Shown here: one piece after another, positions 11,129 through 20,667 of the stretch
How positions within the stretch are numbered: the stretch's first letter is position 1
Layout of the letters: the number at the start of each line of letters is the position of its first letter
Origin: Lantana camara
Taxonomy: Eukaryota; Streptophyta; Magnoliopsida; Lamiales; Verbenaceae
NCBI GenBank assembly: GCA_037501455.1
Contig: CM074860.1
Span: 37,396,501 to 37,460,500, forward strand
Direction of reading: 5' to 3'
Length of the DNA stretch: 64,000 bases
Notes under the pieces: model-generated
What the model was told of the DNA's origin: nothing
Databases searched by the model: none
The model's input: only the letters and a program-made list of their open reading frames with translations
Translations under genes and position numbers: made by a program

Positions 11129-13199
11129 TGTAACACCCTAGAGCGAAGGGCACCACATCCCCCGTACCATAGCACGACATGTGCAACGAATTGGGAACTC
11201 CGCACAGCACCAAGCTACGGCGAACGGGTGACAAACAAAATCTCTCCTAGGCTAGGCGGTCTAGACCCTAATACAGAGTGCGCAATAAGAACAAATAACA
11301 GGTGCGGAAGCACCAGGAATCCAAAATGCAAACATACATGCTCGGAATATAAACAAGATATACAAAATGTAACAAGTCAACTTATACCAATACTCACATG
11401 TTCAAATTCAAAACATAACTTATACATGTATTCTCAAATTCGAGTCATAATAACATATACATAATTTCCAAAAGCTCAAAAGTGCTGAAGAAACTAAAGA
11501 AAATGAATGAGACAAGCAAAAGCAAAGGCAAAACAAAGTCTAAAGTCAATGCAACCTTCTCTGTTTAGGGATGAGAGAGGCGCCCTGTCAACCCCGGCTC
11601 TCGGCAAAACACATGAGTCGGGGGATCCTACCTGCTCCTTCGACGGGGTTACCGTCGGCTCAACAAGACCTGCTTTCCCCTCGACCTCCCGAGGTTGAAC
11701 TAAGTCTCCCTTTTCTGTGGAGTAGTGTTGACGAGATAGCTCGGCGACCCCACGGCCGACCCGATATCACATACCACTTGTCCGAGGCCCAAGGCAAAGT
11801 GCAAAAAGGCATATATATATTCACAGACTTATCTTTCAAAGACCAAAGCTCGCTAAGGCAAAACACACACCAATCCTTTCAAAAGCAAATAAACAAAAAT
11901 GTAGCTTATATATATATATAAAAACGTTTTCAAAAGATCTCATAGCAAACGGGCCAATTCAAAAAAAATACGTATCAAACACGTATCTAGATACATATAT
12001 ATATATATAAGTCGCATGCGGGCTTAAAATTCAAGTAGGGTTGTAGGTTATATTAACTAAAAGAAAGAAAACCTCACCTTGTCGACCAAACCGAACACAA
12101 CGAATTGAAAGACTTCTAAAACACCTCCTCGTCACCCATGAAACAAACCTAAGGACAAAAGAAAGAGTAAACGATGAACTTAGACTCAATATGAACCAAT
12201 TAGGAGCTCAACCAATGTATAAATGCAAATGATGCATAAAAAACGCAATGAGAAAGCACTTAGGTCACATGATGCCATATTAAATCATACCGGATCATAG
12301 CTCACATATTTCACGTTAAACAAGTTCATAAATCTCATACAACGAACATAAGGAATCATAAAACATGTTAAAAATGCATACACTTCATAAAAAGAGCTAG
12401 GAAATTACATGCAAGGCAAACAAACAAGTTATGAAGTCATGCATTCACGTAAGGAGCATATTATGTCATATAATGAACATTTCAAGTCAAATAAACCTAT
12501 AAACTTAACACAACATGCATAATATGTTATTCAAACATAAAACATACCAAATTCATGCATCAACAAGTCATAGCACAACATTTCATACATATAAACAAGC
12601 ATACATCACATTAGGATCAAGCTCGGGGAGGGAAACGAGCGAAACGAACAAACAAACGACGAAAACACACAAACGGTTGGACTGGGGGGACTAACGGCCG
12701 TTAGTCCCACCCCTTCACAACCTAAGTAATGGCCGTTACTCAGTATCGAAATGAACAAACAAATGACGAAAACACACAAATGGTTGGACTGGGGGGACTA
12801 ACGGCCGTTAGTCCCACCCCTTCACAACCTAAGTAATGGCCGTTACTCAGTATAGCAGCCCCAGCTACTGACTAAACGTCGTTATATCCCTACAACGGAA
12901 AAGACCCTAACGGGCGTTAGCCCACGTAGGGCTGGAATTTGAGAATTCCAGCCCCTGTTCCATCCCCGAAACTCCAAAGAACCCACCCTACACTCAAGCC
13001 AACACATCATATAAGGTTTATGCAGCAAATATTCAATGATTCATGCCCTAAATCATGCAAAAACCAAAGCTAGATTCATGAGAAAGGAAGAGATGCATAA
13101 ACAAGTTCATGTTCTTCAAGTTTATCAAAAATCCAATATGGCACATTCATGAATCCTTAACTACCACTTAAATCAAGTTCATAGAAGTCATAAAGGATA
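11129..13199 (-). repeat. 5' LTR of element C (right copy, truncated)
   Basis: It starts TGTAACACCCTAGAG next to the PBS and follows the left LTR until about 13199, where it breaks into LTR D. Relative to the left LTR it lacks about 390 bp at 11513 and has a 107-bp tandem duplication (12640-12853). It resembles the LTR at 24976 more than its own partner at 5091. Confidence 0.8.
12640..12853 (-). repeat. 107-bp tandem duplication carrying the palindromes
   Basis: Units at 12640-12746 and 12747-12853 are nearly identical. Each contains the perfect palindrome around CTAACGGCCGTTAG (the first at 12687-12708) and the GTAATGGCCGTTAC copy. The left LTR of the same element has one unit (about 7000-7110). 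The palindrome number has therefore changed by tandem duplication. Confidence 0.9.
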
Positions 13200-14572
13200 T
13201 ATCTTCCCGACTTTTCAGTCGTAAAAGTATGGCGTATATGTTTACCAATTTGCGCGAATTAATTGTTTATAAATGTTTTATATTTAATTTTATTATAAAT
13301 GGTTATTATTTTAATTTATTTTATTTTATTTTAATTCATTATTTTAGTATTTTAAATTGTTAATTAACGTTTAATGTTAATTAAGTATATCTATAATTAT
13401 GTTAATTAATTTCAACATTTAAAATGTTGACTTGCATATTTAATTTTAAAATAGATTTAAATTTTATTATTTAATTTGAAATGTTATGAATTTTAAATGT
13501 TTTGCGCATGAGTGTTTTAATCGCGCGTCGTTCTTATATGATTTGATATCGAAATTTCGTGAAAATTTAGTATGTTGTAGATTTATGTGTTAGGAACATG
13601 TCTATTTGCTCGGTTTATGTTTTCGAACTCCTTTGACATGGTAACGAATTTATTTTGAATTGTGGAACCAAATCGGGGGCTAACGGGCAATTAGCGCACC
13701 CTTGGTTCCGTATGTGATATCTTGAGCTCGGGAACTCGGATTCGAGTTTCGTCAACTTCGTTGTACTCGTATTGAAGATTCGAGTTTAATGAACTCAACC
13801 TCATATTTTTCTAAGCTCGTTTTGACCTCCGAAATTTAACCGAAACTTGTGACGTTGGCCTAAATGACCACCTCCCACTATGTTAATCATAACTTGAACC
13901 ATAGTTAACCAATTGGAGTGAAACTTAGACCCACTTGACTCTCACTCAACCCTTAATCAGCCAACATCTCCCTCATTCCATTTCATACACCAAGAGGAGA
14001 TATTTTCAGCTGCAAACTGAAATACCTTTGAAGCTCCAAGAGGAACACCTTTCATTTTCACCTTTTGAGCTCATATCTACACCAAATCTCTCCAAACTTG
14101 AAAGGTAAGCTTATGATGTTATTCTTGTTCCTCTTCTCATTATTTAGACTCCTATTTTATTGATTTTCATGTTGGTTTGAGTATACAATGGATCAAGTGT
14201 TGAATAGTAAGGGTTTATGTCCTTTATTTGAATCTTTCATGTTACCTTGGGTTGCCTTTGAGTTTAATGCATGAAATTGGATCTTATGAACTTCATTTAA
14301 TGGTATATGGACTTATCTTCCTTGGTAGTTGAGAATTGATGAGATACCATTAAATGATTTTGTATGAAAATGTCTCATTTCCCCTCAATTACTTCGTGTT
14401 GCTACTGCTGTGTGTTAAGAGCTGCTTTAGGACCTGAATTATTGATGTTTTATTGCTCTTTCTTACACCTTTATGTATCTAATAGTTGGTTAGAAGCTTG
14501 AGATTTTTCTTGCCCTGCTTTCCTGCCCTGCTCTGCGTTATACTGTTGTTGCTGTTTGTGTGCTCCTGCAAC

Positions 14573-14670
14573 ACTCTCCCCGAGCGGAGAGAGTTTTAAC
14601 TGAAAGTGTCCCCGGGCGGGGACACCTTGTGCAGACCGTTTCTGTAACTCCTCTCCCCGGGCAGGGAGAG
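14573..14670 (+). repeat. Palindrome cluster in LTR D
   Basis: Three inverted repeats occur within 100 bp: ACTCTC/GAGAGT-type arms (14573-14594), GTGTCCCC/GGGGACAC around GGGC (14606-14625) and CTCTCCC/GGGAGAG around CGGGCA (14651-14670). Centres keep a CGGGC- or CGAGC-like core while arms differ, as in the other LTR families. Confidence 0.75.
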
Positions 14671-14689
14671 TTTGTATGGGGTGTGGTCC

Positions 14690-14960
14690 GGGCGCGGAGT
14701 GCATGCCTGTTGCTGCTTCTTTCCTCCGTTTTGCTGCTGCTTCTTCCTTCAGTTGTTGCTGCTTCTTTTCTCCTTTTTGCTGTTGTAGTGTATGTGTGTG
14801 TGATTCCTTGTTACGCAGTAGGATATAGCAGTGTAGAGAGGTCCGTCTGTGTGCTCTATTTTGTTGCGTCTGTGTCCAGTTTTTGATGTTGCTGTGATTC
14901 TGCTGTGATGTTGCTGTGTTGCTGCTACCGTGATTGTTGTGCTGTTGTGTTTTGTCTGTG
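14690..14960 (+). repeat. Low-complexity GCTGTT/GCTGCTTCT-rich stretch
   Basis: Irregular repeats of GCTGCTTCTTTCC- and GTTGCTGTGATT-like units follow the palindromes. They generate open frames on both strands (for example a 191-residue Gln/His-rich frame on the minus strand) that I regard as compositional artefacts. Confidence 0.8.
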
Positions 14961-15128
14961 TGTGTGTTGTATGTAATCTGTGTGTGCATGCATGAGCTGG
15001 GTGAGAGTGTGTTGCATGTAATATATGTATATATTTTTGCATGCATGAGTACGTATGAATATGTATATATATAGTTTTAGTATATGCATGCATGCAGTTG
15101 TGCAATATATCTATAATTATATTAATCG

Positions 15129-15130
<2 letters not shown>

Positions 15131-15168
<38 letters not shown>
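15131..15168. repeat. (TA)n microsatellite
   Basis: About 38 bp of alternating TA lies inside LTR D, within a wider TA/TG-rich stretch (15020-15240). Confidence 0.9.
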
Positions 15169-15176
<8 letters not shown>

Positions 15177-17214
15177 TGTACCTATAGAGTGTATATTTTA
15201 TATTCAGTTTGTATATATATATGTATTTTATATTTTATGTTTCGAATATGTATTAATTTGATGGAATTATTAGTGTGTATATTAAATGTTTAAATTGGAT
15301 TATGTGTCTCATTTCATTTATTTTATGACAATACATTGAGTTATTGAATATTTAATTGATATATGTAATTCGAAATGTGAAATATACGATTTATGAAATG
15401 GAACGTATGAATGTGAAACAGTACGTGTTATGATCATTCTATGAAATTCTTGGATTCATTTGATATAAAATGCGAAGATATGAATTTGAAATGAATTTAT
15501 GATACTAAAATAGTAATATTATTTCATGGAATGTAACCTTTTAATTGTGGAATTTTATGTTATGACTCATGGCCTTAATTCATGGAATTGATTGTTATAT
15601 ATTTTATGTTTTATTTATTTAAATGATTTGAATACCTTTGTTTGTTTAATTTATAATTGTAAACTTGATATATTTGAGTTTTAATTGTTATATAAAATTC
15701 ATGACTTGAATTTCTATGAATTATGAAATGTTTGAATATGAAACTTTCATGTAAGGAACATGTTGAATGAAATACTTAGTAGTTTGGCTTCTTAACATGA
15801 TTTATACCTTGTATGCATCTCATATCATGTGCATAACATGTCGTGCGTCGTATATGGTTCATATGGAGTCTTGAGTCTCACATATACACTATGTTGTCTT
15901 TGTACAGTTTTCTCCAGGGCGGAGATGTCGGGTTCATAGGACACCTCAAGTCTTTCTTTCTTTTGGTATTGTCGGTAAGGTGTAACAGGTGGGTTTTTCT
16001 TCTATTAGATATGAATCGACCCGATATACCCCTTATGTGGAAGTTTTGAACCAAAATATTATAATTATACTTATATCGAGTCTTTTCAAAAGAGTCTATG
16101 ATTTTCCAACGTAAAGCCCTTCTTTTATGTATTCCCACCTTATGATTTTTGGCGTGGACATGATTTTATTACACGGGCCCAGGGACTTAGTGCAAGTGGC
16201 TATCCGGGCAGGCAAGGACCGACGGTGATCCCTTCTACTAGTCCCACCACATTTACGGTGGTACCGGCCCTCGCTAGGAGATTTAGCGGGGAATGGGAGC
16301 TGAGTGGCCTTGGGGGAGTCATGAAACCCCATTAGCCTATGTATGGACCGGTAGCCGGGTCTTGCTAACCCGTCCACCACCCAGAGGAAGAAGGTGTAAG
16401 TGCTTATGTTTATAAATGATAATGATTATGATTGATTATGAACGAATATGTATGAATGTGTATGACCGCTAATATAAAGATTAAATGGTTATGCACACAC
16501 GAGGAGTAGGTTGGAGATATTCGCCCACCCGCCAGGGCTCACGTATTGACCTTATGAATGACTATGATTATGAATAATGGAATTGATGGTTGTAATCTCG
16601 AGCGTTGTTTTCTTTCGTTTTCACCCACTTAGGAAATATCTTAAAAACTTCGTACGGGATTATAGCTTGCATGTGTGAGTGTTTAAATTCTGCGATAACA
16701 TTATGTATTGCCCTGTTTTATACCCACCAGTCTCCTATAGACTGAACCCGGCTTTGTTTTCAGTTCTTTGCAGGTTTTGGAGTGCTATGCGAGAAGTCGG
16801 GTAGGTTGAGTCTCTTGATCGAGTTGGAGTCTAGTCATATGCATTTTGTAAAGTGTTAAGTTATAGATTTACATATGATTTGTTATGATTATATGATATT
16901 GATTCGGGACAGGCTTCTAGGGATAATGGAAACTGTAAATTCGTGATTTATGATTTATGTTTTAATTTTCGAGATTAGATACTCATGTTAGTGATCTTTA
17001 CCAATAAACCACGTGATTGATTATATGGTCTGCTTCCGCACTTGCATTTAATTCTTGAGCTTGTTTATTTGGTTTCGAGGTTCTAGCTCCCGCCTAGCCT
17101 AGTGTGTGAGTGAGTCCCCGTTCGCCGTGATTACGCTCGTGTATGGACTCTCCATTTCATATGCGGGTCGGGTCCCGGTACGGGGGATGTGGGGCCTTCT
17201 GTTGGGGCGCTACA

Positions 17215-17662
17215 TCCTTAAGTGCTATCAGAGCCTAGGGTTGCAAAACCCAGGTTCTTGTGTCATGATTGAGTCAGTTTAGGTCGTACGGCATAGGAAC
17301 AACTTGGTAACGTGTGCATTGCATTGAATTTTCATGGTTAAATTGTTGTTAATTGCTCGAAATTTCTTGATATATGTGATCTACTTTCAATTTCGTTGCT
17401 TCAGGTGCTGCAATTGCCTTTTATGTGTTTTGATTGATCTAAATATGTGTCATAAGCATATGTTAATCTACATGCATCTATATTTGAGTGGAATCTTTGG
17501 TTATAGGTTATTGTCATGTTAATAAAGCTCTTATCAACCTCAACAACGGGTTCCTTCTATCAAACCAATGGAGGGGCTATGGAATTAAGGGATTGGAAGG
17601 TCGTGTGTTGAATCTTCAAGGCTATCAATATGGAGTCATAATTCATTACTCAACATCATGAT
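17215..17662 (+). mobile_element. PBS and first part of internal region, element D
   Basis: A near-perfect iMet primer site, TGCTATCAGAGCC, begins at 17223. The following sequence matches element B's internal start (3915 onward). It is interrupted at 17662 by a solo LTR and resumes at 20668. No coding motif is seen. Confidence 0.65.
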
Positions 17663-20600
17663 TGTAACGCCCCGTTTTCATTTATGCATTACGTGATATT
17701 ATGTGAATTACATTACTAAGTGTTTTTGTGAAATTATTATAAATTTCAAGACATTATATGTATTATGTGACATCACATGAATTATGATTCTAAGTGATTA
17801 TAGGAAATACGTGTTAAATTTGGATTTATTGTATGAATTGTTCCTATGTGAGACATGAATTAATTTCCCGAACGTGATTTATATGTCAACTTGAGGATTA
17901 TTACATGATTTATTTCTAATCAATATATGGATTAATTGCCAAATATGATTTAATTGCTTATGTGTCCTTAATTGATTATTCACTCAAATTACGGGACTTA
18001 AGTGCATGAGCCATTCTTGGACTTAAGTGTTCATTTCTTCCTAACTCATCCTTAATTGCATGACTTAAATTCCTCGAGGACCAAGTTGTTATTTCCCTTC
18101 TTTTCTCCCCAATTTGATCGATATGTTATATACATACATATACATATATCATCTTCTTCATTCTTCTTGTAAGACAAAGCAAACAACTCCATCCCTTTCT
18201 CTCTTCAATCTTGGTCCAAGCAAGCAAGGAGAAGCTAAAGTTTTCTTCCATTTCTCTCCAAGAGATCAAGCTCCATACCATCGCCTCTCTTTTCCACTTC
18301 ATCTCCTCCATCTACAAGGTGAGATCATGCATATTTCTTGATGGATCCATGATAGCAAAGTTAGGGTTTATGATTCTTTTGAATCCCATGAGTTATATGA
18401 ATCATATATGATGATCTTGAGTTAGTTTTGTACATTTATAACTTGAATTCATGAAGTTTGAAGCATGAATGGTCATTTGATTTCATATTAGTTTCATGAA
18501 TGATTTCTATGATCTAAGCATGTTTCCTTGGATTAAATGTTAACTTAATGATGTCTTTAAGTTATATACATGTTATGTGATTATTTTGGAGCATTTTGGT
18601 TGACTTTACTTTGGGGTTTCATTCCTTTTCTTTCCTCCCCGAAGCTACCCCTATTTTGGCCCTTTTTCCAGCTCTGGAACAGTACCCGGCCGGGTACTTT
18701 TTGTGCATAAAAAGTACCCGGCCGGGTAGTTTTATGCCGAAAGCTTCTGTACTGCTTTACTCGGGCAGGGAACTTTTCCCTTGAATTTTACCCGGACGGG
18801 TACTCCCTCATCCGAACTCCAAATAACCTGATTTTTGATTTGTTGGAAAGATCTTGAAGTATAGAACAACATCCAATTGGAATCACTTCAATATATTTTC
18901 CCATATGTGAGATATTATCAATTCTTTTTGGTGTCGCTGCTTTACCGACAAACTGCATTCACCCAACTTCAAGCCTACGCCATTTTCTCCTCGCTTTGAA
19001 CTAGAAAATGAGCCATATACCATCGGAAAGGTCTTTATGTCTAGTTTCATAAGCAACAATCAAAACTCAATTCCAACTTCTATATCTCAAGATATTCCAG
19101 TTTTCCTACAACGTGTGCGTTTTCGAAAATTGCCCGTTTTTGTCATACTTCACCAAAACCTTCCTTATTGCATTCCTTCCACTCTCTTGGCTCCCATATG
19201 TGAATTATATGATATATATACTTGATTAATTGATAAGTATGCTCCTATTTTACACTTCTTGGTACTTAATTGCTCAAACGTTATTGGTTGACTTCATGCC
19301 TTATATGAATTGAACTTGAAATAATTGAATGATATGAATACATGATTTCTTGTTATTAATTTCACCTCTTAGGTGTTATTTGGTGTTTATACATGCTTAG
19401 TGTTAATTGATTGTTTGGTTTTATTTAAATTACATGAACATTGCCGTGCGTCATACTTGGTCTCATATTGAGTCATGTCTCACGAGTTCCTACTATTCCC
19501 TTTCTTGTCCAGTTTTTCTCCAGGGTGGAGATCATGGATCGTGTGGGCATTGTATTATAGCCTTATCTTGTCCCATCGCTCGTCAGGTGAGGTTTAAATT
19601 CTAGCTACTTAGAACCCTTACAACCCTACGTGTGTTTTCGGCCAAAAGTATATGTATATTTATAGTTTTCAAATCTTATTGATTTACAACGGATTTCATG
19701 AATTGAACGGATTGATTGATTGAATGTTTTGGCGAGTAACTATTGTTCACGTTGGGCCCCGAGGGTAGTGTATTGAGCCAACCGGGGAAGCAAGGGCTGA
19801 CGGGTAACTCTTGCATTACCCTCACCATTGTGGGATCACCTCTGAATCCAGCAGGAGGTTTGGTGGAGGAAGAAATCCCGTGTGTGGGAGTCATGTTCCC
19901 AACGTACACCATGATTGGATGGTTGGGTCTTGCAAGCCCGCCATCACCCGGAGGAAGAAGGATGTATTGATTGAAATTGCTAATTGTGCACGGAATTGTT
20001 TGTGTGATCACCTAACTCACTAATGAATTGATTGATTGTACCCTTTTGGTTAAAGGTTGGAGATTTGCCCTCACTCGCCGGGCCACGTATTGAAGTGATC
20101 ATGATTGAATTATTAAATTGATTAGTTGTAATCTCAGGCGAGTCCTACTTTTCTATTGAACTTATATTGCCTTCTTTTATAAAATCTTACCCGAGATTAT
20201 AGCTTGCATGGTAATTGTGCATATATTTATTTATACCCCTCGCTCAGTCCGTGTTGGACTGACCCCTCAACTTTTCAGTTTTTCAGGATCGAGCTAGGCG
20301 GGAATTAGAGTCTAGATTGTCTTTTATTCGGGTCTAGCACTTCACCTCATATTTTGATTCATGTATTGATACTTCTTATATTTTGTATTATGCCTTATTC
20401 ATGTTGGATACGATATTGTATTGATATGTAAATGTTGGTATCTATTAGTAAATATGTAAATATGGTACCTATAAGTATTGAATGTTATTGATTCCGCTTT
20501 TATTGCTCCGAATTGTTTATTAGTATTAATTGAGGGTACCCGCCTAGCCTTTGAGTTTTTATTGTCACCCGTTCGCTATAGTTTTGGTTCATGTACGGAT

Positions 20601-20667
20601 CATCCATTTCGTATGTGGACTGAGCTATAGTGCGGGGGTGTGGCATCTCGGCGTTCTGGGTGTTACA
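17663..20667 (+). mobile_element. Solo LTR (3005 bp) with TSD ATGAT inside element D
   Basis: The LTR starts TGTAACGCCCCG and ends CTGGGTGTTACA. The five bases on each side are identical (ATGAT at 17658-17662 and 20668-20672). No PBS follows the right end and no internal region or second LTR is present. This is the signature of LTR-LTR recombination after insertion. Inside are a UTR-like block ending TCTACAAG|GTGAG (18317), a palindrome cluster (18681-18802), the block GCCGTGCGTCATACTTGG (19443), a GGGCCCC box (19753-19965), a TCAGTCC/GGACTGA hairpin (20244-20262) and the long-range pair GCTAGGCGGG/CCCGCCTAGC (20293-20302, 20539-20548). It belongs to the same group as LTR B. Confidence 0.93.
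18681..18802 (+). repeat. GTACCCGGCCGGGTAC palindrome cluster in the solo LTR
   Basis: A perfect 18-nt palindrome AGTACCCGGCCGGGTACT (18681-18698) is followed by TACCCGGCCGGGTA (18715-18728) and TACCCG/CGGGTA with a 2-base centre (18789-18802). A degraded copy lies near 18750. The position is equivalent to the TAACGGCCGTTA clusters of other families but the arms differ. Confidence 0.85.

Larger units (their letters stand above)
5091..13199 (-). mobile_element. Degenerate reverse-orientation Ty3/Gypsy element C
   Basis: Two related LTRs (5091-8420 and 11129-13199) flank a 2.7-kb internal region read on the minus strand. That region runs from PBS (11110-11120) through gag (9925-10909) and an integrase remnant (8560-8850) to a polypurine tract (8421-8437). 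Most of pol (protease active site, reverse transcriptase, RNase H) is missing, so the element is internally deleted and non-autonomous. The LTRs differ by many substitutions, and the right one lacks about 390 bp present on the left, so the insertion is old. The right end is lost at a junction with LTR D near 13200. Confidence 0.8.
13200..17214 (+). mobile_element. 5' LTR of forward element D (about 4 kb)
   Basis: The LTR lacks only its first few bases: it opens at CCCGACTTTTCAGTCG where TGTAACRCCCCG would be expected, directly against truncated LTR C. It ends GGGGCGCTACA at 17214 with a PBS eight bases on. In order it holds AT-rich DNA, a UTR-like pyrimidine-rich stretch ending AACTTGAAAG|GTAAGC (14099), a palindrome cluster (14573-14670), a TA microsatellite, a GTGCGTCGTATATGGTTCATAT block (15843), the GGGCCC box (16176-16392), a CAGTCT/AGACTG hairpin (16728-16744) and the conserved terminus. 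The long frames here come from low-complexity DNA, not genes. Confidence 0.75.

Noticed and set aside
14471..15105. Long Gln/His/Asn-rich frames on the minus strand (191 and 118 residues)
   Set aside because: They are translations of GCTGTT/GTGTGT low-complexity DNA inside LTR D, overlap each other in different frames and show no domain.
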